A stretch of DNA of 64,000 nucleotides. Source: Stentor coeruleus (lineage: Eukaryota > Ciliophora > Heterotrichea > Heterotrichida > Stentoridae). Each line of letters starts with the position of its first letter. Position 1 is the stretch's first letter. Positions 19,403 to 29,397 of this stretch are shown piece by piece. The stretch covers positions 1 through 64,000 of the forward strand of contig MPUH01000299.1 in assembly GCA_001970955.1 (NCBI GenBank). Direction: 5' to 3'. Under the pieces are notes generated by a model, which saw only the letters and a list, made by a program, of their open reading frames with translations, did not search any database and was not told the origin of the DNA. Position numbers and translations under genes: made by a program.

Positions 19403-20089
19403 TCATAAGCTATTCCTCAATGAGGTTACCAACACAGAATCTCTTTCGTCAGCGTAATAAAGGCTTTGGCTTGATAAAGAGTTAAAACTACATGTTTGCA
19501 TTTCGCTGACGATTTTTGTGTAATTTTTAACATTATCAAAGCAATGGATACATATACGCTTTTTGTCGAGATAACCGGATATTTCTAGTTTGAAGAATCT
19601 AGAACAGTTGTTGCAGATGTTTTTACCGCAGTTTCGGCAATGATGATCCCTTCGTATCACTGTGAAGGATAATGAACAGATTTGGCAGACAGGAGAGAGA
19701 ATCCATGATGGCCTTTTAGAAAAAAATATGGCTAAAACCAGATCTTTGAATTGCCAAATCGACTTGCATCTAATAATATAGATGATTGCAGGGTCTGCGG
19801 ATAATGAAAGTAATCTTAGCTCGAAGTTAGATTCATCTTGGCTAAGAAGCAACAGATTTCGGTCTATATTTACTGGTTCAAGCGAGTCTGTAAGTATCCT
19901 CGATTGATGTATAGTTAAAGACACCTCAGTCCATTCAGTGGAGCTTAACAATTCACTTAGCCTCTCTTTAGGTCCAGATTTTAAAAAAACCTGAGCCTTG
20001 ATCGGGCATAATTTAGTTCTCTCGCTTATGGCTTGTTCTTTCGGTAGCTTATTCCCCATAATTTCAAGAATACTAATTATCACATACAT
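19403..20089 (-). CDS. FYVE zinc-finger protein, possibly N-myristoylated
   Basis: The C-terminal half holds a FYVE finger at about residues 133-190: SPVCQICSLSFTV, the basic PI3P-binding motif RRDHHCRNCGKNICNNC, and KKRICIHC. Such domains bring proteins to endosomes through phosphatidylinositol 3-phosphate. The N-terminal part (about 20-125) may be a PH-like fold (RNLLLLSQDESNFELRLLSL). Two ATGs are possible: 20087-20089 (used here, 228 aa) and 20057-20059, which gives MGNKLPKEQ, a good N-myristoylation start. The second is attractive because two other genes in the window begin MG with nearby cysteines. Confidence 0.9.
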   Translation of the reverse strand: MYVIISILEIMGNKLPKEQAISERTKLCPIKAQVFLKSGPKERLSELLSSTEWTEVSLTIHQSRILTDSLEPVNIDRNLLLLSQDESNFELRLLSLSADPAIIYIIRCKSIWQFKDLVLAIFFSKRPSWILSPVCQICSLSFTVIRRDHHCRNCGKNICNNCSRFFKLEISGYLDKKRICIHCFDNVKNYTKIVSEMQTCSFNSLSSQSLYYADERDSVLVTSLRNSL

Positions 20090-21148
20090 TTTTCGAATAA
20101 CTTATATTATTTTTATGAACAATATTGTGTGTTTTTGAATTTTATGCATTTTAAAAGCTGATTAACTATAAGTTTCATTGTCATAACGGATTAAAATATT
20201 ATATTCTATAATATAAATATAAAAACATCGGTATTGAATTGATCTTATAAAATATAAAAATTTAAGTTTATTGTAAAATTTTAGTACAGTAGGAATAACT
20301 AAGATTTTTAACTTTAACATAAACTTAAGGTTTGATTTGTATTATGATTCGGATAAAATATATTTGATAGTTGTGGTTTTTATGTACTAGTTAAGATTGC
20401 GTGGGTAATTCATAGAATTAAAAATATTGAAAAATTTAATTAGGCAGTTGCTTTGGTTAGGATACAGTAAGAAATTTTATTTGTTTAAGAAGGGTTTATA
20501 GTTGGAGGATGATTTTTAGTTGAGAAGATTTCAATAGAGAGAAAACCATAACAAAATATTAGGATTTAAATATATAAAAAGCTGATAAACTGTTTTTTTT
20601 TATGTAATTAAATCTAGTTGGTAGTTTAAGTTAAAAACAGTGGAAAAATCAGAAACTGGGTTAGGATATAAGCTTATTGATTTGGATTTATAAACAAATA
20701 TAATTATGTATTTTATAAGTAATTTATGTTAAAACATCATTTTACTTTTCCATAGCACCATTATTATAATCTTTAAACTATCTCAGCAATAAAAATTCCC
20801 CCAAAATCAACATCAAAAAAGCTTAAATCTAATAATATCCCATCTTTTATCATAATTCATTACACCCACCAAAAAAAGCTCATTTATAACCCAAAAATAA
20901 TCATCTCAAATAATCCCTAACAATTTTCTATCTAAAAAATCTTCATATCTTTTACACAATCTAATCTCAAATTCTCATCTACCAACCTAACCCAAAACCT
21001 TCAAATCAATTAACCCCATATAAAAACTCCATCAATTAATCCTAAAATCCTCATAATAAAACCCCTTCACAATTATCAAATAAAACTTTTAAAACCCGAA
21101 TCCTAATCTCAAATTACTCTACAAAACATACTGATTATATTCAAATAA
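20090..21148. other. Divergent promoter region between the FYVE gene and IFT81
   Basis: The left part is G/T-leaning and the last 400 bp before IFT81 are strongly A/C-rich and nearly free of G. No gene or RNA recognised in about 1.06 kb; some short coding-like bits near 20,390 are not convincing. Confidence 0.5.
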
Positions 21149-23257
21149 ATGGAAAGAAGCGGATATGAGAGAGCGGGTGGGGCAAGATATCTACCAAACA
21201 TTCAAGTGCGTACTGAAGAAATCAAAGAAATCGTTCAAGGGCTTAACAGTCAGCCATACTCTATGGGGATGACTCTTGTAGCTTTTGATGAAAAGTCCCC
21301 AGACGAGCTTCTGAGCCTATTAAAAGAGGTGATTATGAGACTAGATTCTGAGCCAATAGATTTAAAAGAAGAGCAAGGTGAGGGTGCATATAAATTATCA
21401 GAGTTCCTTAAAGTCCTAAACTACCCAGGTAACTACGATTCTGATTTCCAAAGAGGTTTAGCAAGTGGGGATAAGAAGTTTATATACCCAGTTTTACATT
21501 ACATCCTAACCCGCCTTCCTCAAATGCAACAACGTGCATACCTTGGGCGTTTTCTTGCTAATGTTTTTGTCCCAGAAGAGTTTCTAGTAGAAGATGATAT
21601 GAAAATTACTTATCAAGAATACAAAGAGCTACAGGCTCAGTTTCAAGTAGTCCATCAAGAACTTGAACAGCAAAGGTCTCAAGCACTTCCACCTCACGAG
21701 CTTAAAAAAAACATCGACCAATTAGAGATGGAAAAAGAGCAACTTGTGACAAAAATCAGTAGACTCAAAGCAAAATTTGTTGGTAAAGAAGACTTTCAAC
21801 AACTCCTTGAAGCAACAAGTAAATTACGTAAAGAACAAGAAGAAGAAGCGATGATAAGTGAAAAACTTAGAGAACAACAACAGCAGTTAGAATGGTGTGA
21901 AGGGAATTTACTAGCAGCCCAACAGCGTTTACTTGATTCTAGAAAAGTTACAGCATCAGACATTTCTGCACAGGAAATGCTCAAACTCTTAAAATCTGAT
22001 GTAAAGAAAAACCGTGAGTTTTGTAATGAACGTATTGGTAGAGAATTAACTGAAAAAGTTAAAAGACTTGAACAGGTTGAACAATTATTAAACGAACCAG
22101 TTGTCACACAAAACGACATTGATGCTATGAGTAATGATGTTAGAGCCTTACAACGTGAAGTCCAACTTCTTGAAGAAAAAGCTAACAACTCGAAAAATCC
22201 TGAAGATGATAAACTTTCGGTATATAAACAACAAGCAGCACTTATAAGTAAGAAAAAAGAAAATACTCTTGATAAACTTAAAACTTTAGAGCAAGAGGAA
22301 AGCAAACTAGAGAAAAAAATGAACCAAAAAGAAAAAGAGTATGAGAATATTAAAGGAGGGAATAAATTTGTCAGTAGAGATGAACTAGCGAAATATGCTC
22401 AAGCTTTAAGGGTTAAAAAAACAACATATGAACAGTTGAAGTCTCAATTAAAAGATATAAGAAATGAGCTAACTGTTGTAACGAGGACTGAACAACTGTT
22501 AAAAACTAAATCTGAAGAAGAGACGAAAATCATGATGGCAATAGAACGTGAACATGGTATTGAAGGTTTTGGTGAATACAAAGAAGCCTTAGAACAAGTT
22601 TCATCAATGAAACAAGATATCGACATCAAAAAAGGAGCTACACTAGAAGAAATCTCTAAAGTCGTTGCAGAAATCAACTACCGAATAACTGAAAGCCGAG
22701 CTAAAATATCCCCTCTAATCGAAGAAACTAAAAAAGCTCGTAACAAACTTAAAGAAATAAGCGTAGATTATGATGCCAAAAAAGCAACCTACGAAACCGA
22801 ATGCTCATCTTTAGAAACCGAAAAATCTAAACTTGACGAAGAAATCCTCGGGTTGATTGAAGAAACCACAGCCCAAGAAAGCAAATATCACCTTTTATAT
22901 ACAAAAATCCAACTTTCAGACTCTCAACTAAAACGTGTAACATTAGAACAATCCTGTAGAAACGGGGAAAAGAAATTCAGTTCAGAATTCTCATCATTAA
23001 AAGACAATTACGAATCCAAACTTCAGCAACAAACAAAGCTCATAGCAGAATTACGTAATCATCAAAAGTCTTTAAAAGAAAATCATGAAAACAGTTCTCG
23101 ACAAGTAAAAATGTTTGGAGACTTGAAAAAACTTCTTGCAATTCGTGCTGCTGTTGTTGAAGAAGAAGTTGGTGGGCAAAGAAATGCACTTAGAGGTAAA
23201 GATTTAGGTGGTGATGTTGGTGTAGGAGGGGTTAATCGTTTGGTTTTAGGTGATTAG
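21149..23257 (+). CDS. IFT81: Intraflagellar transport protein IFT81
   Basis: The 702-aa protein has the IFT81 layout. The N-terminal CH-like tubulin-binding domain covers about residues 18-150 (MGMTLVAFDEKSPDELLSLL, SEFLKVLNYPGNYDSDFQRG, FIYPVLHYILTRLPQMQQRA, YLGRFLANVFVPEEFL). Long coiled coils follow to the end. IFT81 pairs with IFT74 in the IFT-B complex and carries tubulin into cilia. The length is near the family norm (about 680 aa). The C-terminal 25 residues are Gly-rich and specific to this protein. The stop codon lies 27 nt from that of the convergent nucleoredoxin-like gene, so the 3' UTRs must nearly touch or overlap. Confidence 0.96.
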   Translation: MERSGYERAGGARYLPNIQVRTEEIKEIVQGLNSQPYSMGMTLVAFDEKSPDELLSLLKEVIMRLDSEPIDLKEEQGEGAYKLSEFLKVLNYPGNYDSDFQRGLASGDKKFIYPVLHYILTRLPQMQQRAYLGRFLANVFVPEEFLVEDDMKITYQEYKELQAQFQVVHQELEQQRSQALPPHELKKNIDQLEMEKEQLVTKISRLKAKFVGKEDFQQLLEATSKLRKEQEEEAMISEKLREQQQQLEWCEGNLLAAQQRLLDSRKVTASDISAQEMLKLLKSDVKKNREFCNERIGRELTEKVKRLEQVEQLLNEPVVTQNDIDAMSNDVRALQREVQLLEEKANNSKNPEDDKLSVYKQQAALISKKKENTLDKLKTLEQEESKLEKKMNQKEKEYENIKGGNKFVSRDELAKYAQALRVKKTTYEQLKSQLKDIRNELTVVTRTEQLLKTKSEEETKIMMAIEREHGIEGFGEYKEALEQVSSMKQDIDIKKGATLEEISKVVAEINYRITESRAKISPLIEETKKARNKLKEISVDYDAKKATYETECSSLETEKSKLDEEILGLIEETTAQESKYHLLYTKIQLSDSQLKRVTLEQSCRNGEKKFSSEFSSLKDNYESKLQQQTKLIAELRNHQKSLKENHENSSRQVKMFGDLKKLLAIRAAVVEEEVGGQRNALRGKDLGGDVGVGGVNRLVLGD

Positions 23258-23284
23258 TAGCATAACTAAGCTATTTAGTGATAA

Positions 23285-24415
23285 TTAATTCCCAGCATTT
23301 TGTATAGCAAGGGTTATACACTGTGTGCAGATATCGTAATTGCATGAAAAACAGTTAAAAGACCCACCACCTTGATAAGCTCTTGTACAAATATTGCATC
23401 TATATTTAGCTGAACCATAAATACCTTGATATTTCTTACATAGATCAGGTGTCCATGTAAGACCATGTCCTTTTTCACACATAACACGATTAGCTAGAGG
23501 AGCACATTCGACTATTGAATTCTGACAGTTCTGACAGATATCGAAAAAACACCTTCTACAATGTAAATTCGTCCCGGTTTGAACATTGTTACAACATCGG
23601 CATGTATATTTATCAGCACCAAATTTCTTCATATAATATTCTTTAACTTTTTCACTCAAAAGCAAATAATGAAGACACCAACAACGAAGGTTGATATTAT
23701 TAAGTTTTTTCGAGTCTGCAACCCAATCCCTACAATCTTTACAAAGGTCGAATTTACATTCACGACAATGCCAACTTGATCTTATTAGTGCCACTTTGCA
23801 ATAACTACATTTTATTGCAGGACTATTTAAAGTTTCATTGTAATATTTACCTACATCACCATGCCATACTAGATAATGATTTTTGTCACAAACTAAACCT
23901 TCTATTGGGTCTCTAGCAAAAGTACTTTCTTCAACTTCAATATCTGGGATTTGAGCTTCAGGCTGTTCATCAGGATTTGGATTTTCTGCTTTTTTTATCC
24001 AATAGTCAACTACTTCAGCATTCTTAGAATATACGTCAGAACGACCTTCACGTGATACTAGTTGACCATTAGACTTTATAATTACCAAAGCTGGAATGCC
24101 AGTTACACCAAAAATATCGCCAAGATTTTCACAGAGACTTTGGTTGGAATATGGTACTGCTGCCCATGGCATTTCTTCAAAGTAGTTGTTCATGGTTTCT
24201 GAATCCCTGTCGAAACTTATGAAGACTATTTCGATAACTTTGGATGTGGAGTTTGCGCTTTTGTATAGTTGGATAAGTTTTGGGGTGAAGGTTCGGCAAG
24301 GAGGGCACCAATGAGCTGTGAAATATAGTCCAATCACTTTGTTTTTGGATAGATCGTCTACTTTAAGTTCTCCCATGTTAGTTATCAAGTTTTCATTACC
24401 AAAGACCTCTTGCAT
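23285..24415 (-). CDS. Nucleoredoxin/tryparedoxin-like protein with three C-terminal zinc repeats
   Basis: Residues 1-145 form a thioredoxin-fold domain of the nucleoredoxin/tryparedoxin type with the active site FTAHWCPPCRTFTPKL and the cis-Pro segment GVTGIPALVII. From about residue 172 there are three repeats of roughly 60 aa, each with the pattern C/H-x-L-W, Y-x-C-x2-C, H/N-C-x2-C-x-F-D-x-C-x2-C (for example WHCRECKFDLCKDC, LHCRRCFFDICQNC, FNCFSCNYDICTQC), similar to DC1 or ZZ-type fingers. Trx plus several such fingers is an unusual combination. It is probably a cytosolic disulfide reductase with a zinc-dependent binding region. Confidence 0.9.
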   Translation of the reverse strand: MQEVFGNENLITNMGELKVDDLSKNKVIGLYFTAHWCPPCRTFTPKLIQLYKSANSTSKVIEIVFISFDRDSETMNNYFEEMPWAAVPYSNQSLCENLGDIFGVTGIPALVIIKSNGQLVSREGRSDVYSKNAEVVDYWIKKAENPNPDEQPEAQIPDIEVEESTFARDPIEGLVCDKNHYLVWHGDVGKYYNETLNSPAIKCSYCKVALIRSSWHCRECKFDLCKDCRDWVADSKKLNNINLRCWCLHYLLLSEKVKEYYMKKFGADKYTCRCCNNVQTGTNLHCRRCFFDICQNCQNSIVECAPLANRVMCEKGHGLTWTPDLCKKYQGIYGSAKYRCNICTRAYQGGGSFNCFSCNYDICTQCITLAIQNAGN

Positions 24416-24805
24416 TTATTTTATGACGATTTTATTGAGATGATTTGAAATGGTGGAAATATAAGAGTCTGGTTTTTGATAGTGACTAAGAGGCTATTTA
24501 TATGGATGATGATTAAGAAGCTGAATTTTTTTTTAATAAAATAGTTTAGAGAATTATTGAGAATGCTTTAGTTTATATCAGTAGAATTTTAATTTAGTAA
24601 TTTTTATTATTTATTGATAAATCTTAATATAGGCTTATGGATTATTTTTAGGTTATATTTACTATATTTTTTTCCCTCTATTATTTCATCATAAACTCAC
24701 ATCAATAAAAACCTCCCAACAATCCCACCATTCAAAATCTCCCAAAACCTCATCTCTTCTCCATCACACCATTTTTCCAATTATTTCTCTTAATTCTAAA
24801 TAATA
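24416..24805. other. Tandem spacer with sharp composition switch
   Basis: Bases 24421-24480 hold 15 G and 2 C, while 24721-24780 hold no G and 24 C. Both flanking genes are on the minus strand. No gene recognised. Confidence 0.7.
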
Positions 24806-26455
24806 TTAATCATCAATATCCTGCAAAAAGTCATCATCATGAGCATCCAGGTTGAAAACATCCATCACAGCTTTATTCTTTTCAAACATCAACGTAAGTT
24901 CTTCCTCTTGTCTCAAATGGTCATTAAAAATCCTAAGTTTTTCTCTTATCCCTTTAATCATATCTTCTTTAATCCCTAATACTGTATCAAGTTCTCTAAC
25001 ATAATTATCAACATCACTTCCAGGTTTATCAACTTCATTAAGTAATCCCATCTGATGTTTTATCATATCAACCATTTCATCAATCATTTTTCTATGAGAA
25101 TTAATCAAATCTTCTTCTTCAGCCAAAATAATTCCAATAAGTTGTTCATGTTTTTCACTAAGTTCCTCCATATTAACCTGTGGAGGTTTCTTATCGACAA
25201 CTTTAGGATGAGCGATATAAGGGTTTTGGACAGTATTTTTACCTCCACTGATCCCTGAGCCGATTTTGCTTTTAAACTTATTATCATCTTTATTAGCTTT
25301 TTTAAATAAAAGCCTCGAAGACTCTTCTTCATTTTTTATGGGTTTTGGTGGTGGTAATGTTTCTTCATTTTCTTCAGCATTATATCTCACAACATTAGCA
25401 TTTTGTCTAGGCAACATGAGTATATTAGCCAATTTATCATCTTTTCCCACTTTATCACTTTTTTCTCCTTTTTTAAGTTCTTTTACTCTATCCGCATATC
25501 TTAAAGTATTCAAAGTATGCTCACAACTTAACAGCCCAGGGGATACATTTGCAATCATAACCGTCCTACAATTCCCTAAAAATGAATCTTTTAATACTTG
25601 TGTAAGTTTACTTCCTCTAAAAGGTGTATGTCTTTTCTCTTGATCTAAAGCTCTAATACACTCTTTTAAAGCTAGTAATGACTTATTAATTTCAGCACCA
25701 TCCATACGGGTTTTAAAATCCGCTCCACTAACATCAGCTCCTCTTTCTGATCCAGCAAGGTCAATAAACGACATTTTCCCAACAACTTTTTTTCCTTGTT
25801 TTAAATTGATTTCTAATATCGCATGTGATCTTGATGAGTCATCATTAGCTCCAGTTTGCCCTGTAGTTCTAGATTCCATACCAGTTCCTATAATTTTCAT
25901 TAATGCTTCAACTGTTTCAACAGGTTTGTTTTGTAAGCCAACAATATTCACAGTCTGTTTAGCATCTTCACGAGCAAAAAGTTGATTACGGTCATTTAAT
26001 AAATCATGTAGTTTTCCACAATAGATTTCATAAAAGGAAACTGTGAATTTGATATTTCTAAAATATTGGTCACGATAATAAAATAGATCTGTTGCGGCTA
26101 AGAGATAAAGACCTGGAATTGACCCTTCACCCATCATTGTAAATGTTTTACCACTTCCTGTTTGTCCATATGCAAAACAGGTTACTTTAGCTCCTTGGAA
26201 AGATGCTTGGACTATTGGCTGAATTGCTGATGTATATAGTTCTTGATTTGTTGTATCTTCGTTATATACACCATCAAAGGTAAAATGATGCTCTTCGATG
26301 TATTTTGTTAAATCAACTTTGAGTTTTTGCTCTCTGACGATAAGGGTATCGGCTGATGAACGTTGGAGGATGTCTTGGTCACCTTTGTTGATTTCTTTTG
26401 AGTTTAGAGGACGCTTGCGCACGATGACTTGGATCTTTTGGTCCTTTTCAACCAT
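24806..26455 (-). CDS. Kinesin-13 (MCAK/KIF2-type microtubule depolymerase)
   Basis: A 549-aa kinesin whose motor starts almost at residue 1 (IQVIVRKRPLNSKE). It has the P-loop AYGQTGSGKTFTM, switch I NDDSSRSHAI, switch II SFIDLAGSERG and the LRYADRVKEL end. The kinesin-13 hallmark KVDLTKYIEEHHFTFDGVY (the KVD finger of loop 2) is present. Members bend and remove tubulin at microtubule ends and set ciliary length and spindle dynamics. The usual N-terminal targeting domain and neck before the motor are absent here. The C-terminus (430-549) is a short coiled coil. No upstream exon is apparent in the G-rich flank. Confidence 0.94.
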   Translation of the reverse strand: MVEKDQKIQVIVRKRPLNSKEINKGDQDILQRSSADTLIVREQKLKVDLTKYIEEHHFTFDGVYNEDTTNQELYTSAIQPIVQASFQGAKVTCFAYGQTGSGKTFTMMGEGSIPGLYLLAATDLFYYRDQYFRNIKFTVSFYEIYCGKLHDLLNDRNQLFAREDAKQTVNIVGLQNKPVETVEALMKIIGTGMESRTTGQTGANDDSSRSHAILEINLKQGKKVVGKMSFIDLAGSERGADVSGADFKTRMDGAEINKSLLALKECIRALDQEKRHTPFRGSKLTQVLKDSFLGNCRTVMIANVSPGLLSCEHTLNTLRYADRVKELKKGEKSDKVGKDDKLANILMLPRQNANVVRYNAEENEETLPPPKPIKNEEESSRLLFKKANKDDNKFKSKIGSGISGGKNTVQNPYIAHPKVVDKKPPQVNMEELSEKHEQLIGIILAEEEDLINSHRKMIDEMVDMIKHQMGLLNEVDKPGSDVDNYVRELDTVLGIKEDMIKGIREKLRIFNDHLRQEEELTLMFEKNKAVMDVFNLDAHDDDFLQDIDD

Positions 26456-26929
26456 TTTAAAATTATTTTAGTTGCTTTAAACAGATTTTTAGAATTTTGG
26501 CATTTAATTGGAATTTGATAGGGTTGTGGGTTTGTTTATTTTGACTGTTGTTTAGGGTTTTTTGGATAAGGAAGGTGTTAGGTTTTTGGTAAATAGAAAG
26601 TATTGAAGGAATAAATACTTTATGAGCTTTTTATAATTAGACTATAAGGAATTATTTAAAAATCCACAAAAAATATAAACCCTAAACAAATCAAGTCCTT
26701 CTCCAGTACTTTTTCCAAAAATGCAACCTTCCTAAATTTATCCATCTTATATTTTTATCCATTTAAAAAACTCTTTATTTGCATAATACATCTCTCCCTT
26801 AATCTCACAATCTTCACTTCTCTTCTAAATAAAAATTCTCTAATCCCAATTTCCACATTCTGCATCAACTTATCAACACTTCTTCCCTAAAAAAACCTTA
26901 TTCACCCAAAAAAACTTATTCTAAAATAA
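26456..26929. promoter_or_regulatory. Divergent intergenic promoter region, kinesin-13 / AP-2 mu
   Basis: This 474-bp region must hold both promoters. Composition flips in the middle: 26521-26580 has 21 G and 1 C, 26821-26880 has 1 G and 17 C. Each gene therefore starts behind a C-rich, G-poor leader in its own sense. No TATA-like element can be singled out in the AT-rich background. Confidence 0.5.
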
Positions 26930-28204
26930 ATGGCAAGCTCTATTCTCTTATTAAATCTTCGAGGTGAAGTCTTAATCTATCGTTCCTACCGTGATGATGT
27001 CAGTAGAACCGAAGTCTCACAATTCTGCACTCAAGTTGTAGCAGCAAAAGAAGCTTCCGAAAGGCCAATAGTCACTCTAAATGGAGTTCACTACATTCAT
27101 ATATCCCAAAACTCTATAACCCTAGTTGCTGCATCAGCATCTAATGTAAACACAGCTATGATAATTCAATTCTTATACAAACTTATCGATTTATTCAAAG
27201 CTTATTTCGGAGGTGATTTCAATGAAGTCTTAATACGTAAAAACTATGTCTTAATCTATGAACTTTTAGATGAAATCATAGATTTTGGTTTACCACAAAT
27301 AACAGAACCTGAAGTCCTAAAGCAATTTATAACCCAAGGTGGGATTAAAAAAGATATGAAAGATGAACAGATTATTGGAGCTCTTATACAAGCTACAGGG
27401 GCAACAAGTTGGAGACCAGAAGGTATAAAATATAAGAGAAATGAAGTTTATATTGATGTTATAGAAAATGTTAATGTTCTTATGTCAAGTAAAGGTACGG
27501 TATTAAGAAGTGATGCAACTGGGCAGATTATGGTTAAAAGCCAATTGAGTTTTATGCCGGAGTGCAAATTTGGCATGAATGATAAATTGGCTATGGCAAG
27601 TGAGACTCAAAGTTTAGATAAAGGGATTTCGATTGATGATATTAAGTTCCATCAGTGTGTAAGATTAGGGAAATTTGATAAAGATAGGGCTATTACGTTT
27701 ATTCCACCAGATGGGGTGTTTGAACTTATGACATATAGAGTGACTGAAAATATTAATTTACCTTTTAAGCTCATGCCGATTTATCAGGAATATGGTAATG
27801 CGAAAATTGAAATCTCATTAAAAGTCAAGTCGATGTTTGACAGAAACCTTTTTGCGACTAATGTTGTGATTAAAATACCTACACCTAGGAATACTGGCAA
27901 ATGCAATATTTTCGTCGTGTCTGGTAAAGCTAAATACGAGCCTGAACAAAGCGCTATTATGTGGAGAATTAGAAGATTCCCAGGGGACTCAGAATATAGT
28001 ATGCGAGGTAGTGTGAACCTAGTTGCCACATCATCAGAAAAAGCTTGGAGTAAACCACCAATCTCAATCGACTTCCAAGTGCCGATGTTCACAGCTTCAG
28101 GTCTAAGAATTCGATTCCTAAGAGTAATAGAAAAAAGCAATTACAAACCGATCAAGTGGATACGGTATATAACAAAAGCTGGTTCATATCAGCATAGAAT
28201 TTAA
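26930..28204 (+). CDS. AP2M1: AP-2 clathrin adaptor mu subunit
   Basis: The 424-aa protein matches the medium chain of AP-2 along its whole length: longin domain (YRSYRDDVSRTEVSQF, NVNTAMIIQFLYKLIDLFKA, VLIYELLDEIIDFGLPQ), linker with TSWRPEGIKYKRNEVYIDVI, and the mu homology domain (MPECKFGMNDKLAM, FHQCVRLGKFDKDRAITFIP, PISIDFQVPMFTASGLRIRF, IKWIRYITKAGSYQHRI). It sorts YxxPhi cargo into clathrin-coated vesicles at the plasma membrane. The linker Thr phosphorylated by AAK1 in animals (QVTGQIGW there) has an equivalent Thr in QATGATSW. The stop is 74 nt from the convergent kinase gene. Confidence 0.95.
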   Translation: MASSILLLNLRGEVLIYRSYRDDVSRTEVSQFCTQVVAAKEASERPIVTLNGVHYIHISQNSITLVAASASNVNTAMIIQFLYKLIDLFKAYFGGDFNEVLIRKNYVLIYELLDEIIDFGLPQITEPEVLKQFITQGGIKKDMKDEQIIGALIQATGATSWRPEGIKYKRNEVYIDVIENVNVLMSSKGTVLRSDATGQIMVKSQLSFMPECKFGMNDKLAMASETQSLDKGISIDDIKFHQCVRLGKFDKDRAITFIPPDGVFELMTYRVTENINLPFKLMPIYQEYGNAKIEISLKVKSMFDRNLFATNVVIKIPTPRNTGKCNIFVVSGKAKYEPEQSAIMWRIRRFPGDSEYSMRGSVNLVATSSEKAWSKPPISIDFQVPMFTASGLRIRFLRVIEKSNYKPIKWIRYITKAGSYQHRI

Positions 28205-28278
28205 AAACCTTATTAAAATTTAGTATCCAAATACTAAATAAGCTTATAAATATAAGGGTGAAATACTAAGTTTTTTAG

Positions 28279-29397
28279 TTATATCTGAAAGAACTCATGG
28301 GCTAAAGCTTCAGATGGAGAAATACGGTTTGCAGGGTCCCAATCAAGCATTTTAGTAACTAAATCAACCAAACTCTGTGGTACAGGAAAAGCAGCGTATT
28401 TACTAATTGTGCTGCTAAGATTATAAGTTGTCTCAGCTTGAAGTTTTAATATAGTCTCTGGATCTCTAGCGCTTGCAGCCAATAAACCTCTACACAAAAC
28501 TACTCTGCCCATTTTTTCAGTCCTAGACTTTAAAGACATCCATAAAGGTACTCCTGATATAATCTCAAGAATAATCATCCCTGCAGACCATATATCAAAA
28601 GACCATGGCCGAGAAATGCTAGACAAATGAGAAATATGATCCCCTGGACAATGAGCTATTTCTAAAGCTTCAGGGGGCATATATTCAGGTGTTGCTGTAT
28701 TTATACTTCCACTACCTGTAAAGTAATAAGCTGAGCCGAAATCAATAATTTTAATTCCTTCATATTTGTCTGTATTGACTAAAATATTATCAGGTTTCAA
28801 GTCGCTATGGACAATATTAAGCGAACTAAGAAACTCAAGGACTTGCATTAATTCATATATAAACCTGCTTAAAACTTGTATGTTCATGAATTCACGATAT
28901 ATATTTGGGTGTTCAATTTTATACATTCTTTCACCTTTAACAAATTCCCCTTTTACTTGGAAAAGGGCTTTACTTAAACTTGTCCCACCTACTTCATATA
29001 ATGCCCATATGTCTGATTTTTCGGTTTTTGAGTCTACTAAACGAACTATACTGTCCAGGGCTGGATGAGAAAGTTCGTTTAATATTGCTCCAAAGTGGAT
29101 TTCACGTTTACAACTTTCTATTGCGTTAGGACCACTCATCCGGCTTATTTGTTTCACTGCTAGTTTTTTACCGCTTGAAGTGTCTTCACCGAGCCAGACT
29201 AATGCACAACCACCTCTGCCTAAGATTTTTAGTTTTTTAAATCCTATTGGAAATCTTTCGCCGTATGTTTTTTCTTCTTCTTTTGTTAGAGTGAATTTTG
29301 GCTTTTCGACTTTGGGCTGGATGTTAGTTTTCGATTTGTTTAATGGGAGTAAAGGCTGTGATTTTTTTTTGTTTTCTATTAGAAGTGCTGCTCTCAT
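28279..29397 (-). CDS. Ser/Thr protein kinase (372 aa)
   Basis: A complete kinase domain fills residues 52-372: glycine loop GRGGCALVWLG (60-70), VAIK-type lysine K82 in LAVKQ, catalytic loop HSDLKPDN (197-204, HSD in place of HRD), DFG at 219-221, and an APE-like TPEYMPPE. DLKPDN indicates Ser/Thr specificity. D199 and K201 are kept, so it should be active. There is an insert between the P+1 loop and helix F (AHCPGDHISHLSSISRPWSF). The basic N-terminal 50 residues are disordered. I cannot place it in a named family; a CMGC/other-group ciliate kinase is likely. Confidence 0.9.
   Translation of the reverse strand: MRAALLIENKKKSQPLLPLNKSKTNIQPKVEKPKFTLTKEEEKTYGERFPIGFKKLKILGRGGCALVWLGEDTSSGKKLAVKQISRMSGPNAIESCKREIHFGAILNELSHPALDSIVRLVDSKTEKSDIWALYEVGGTSLSKALFQVKGEFVKGERMYKIEHPNIYREFMNIQVLSRFIYELMQVLEFLSSLNIVHSDLKPDNILVNTDKYEGIKIIDFGSAYYFTGSGSINTATPEYMPPEALEIAHCPGDHISHLSSISRPWSFDIWSAGMIILEIISGVPLWMSLKSRTEKMGRVVLCRGLLAASARDPETILKLQAETTYNLSSTISKYAAFPVPQSLVDLVTKMLDWDPANRISPSEALAHEFFQI

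Noticed and set aside
20090-21148. tRNA or other structured RNA gene in long spacers
   Set aside because: I looked for T-loop-like GTTCRA signals and stem pairs in this and the other long spacers and saw none; a covariance-model scan would be needed to exclude them.
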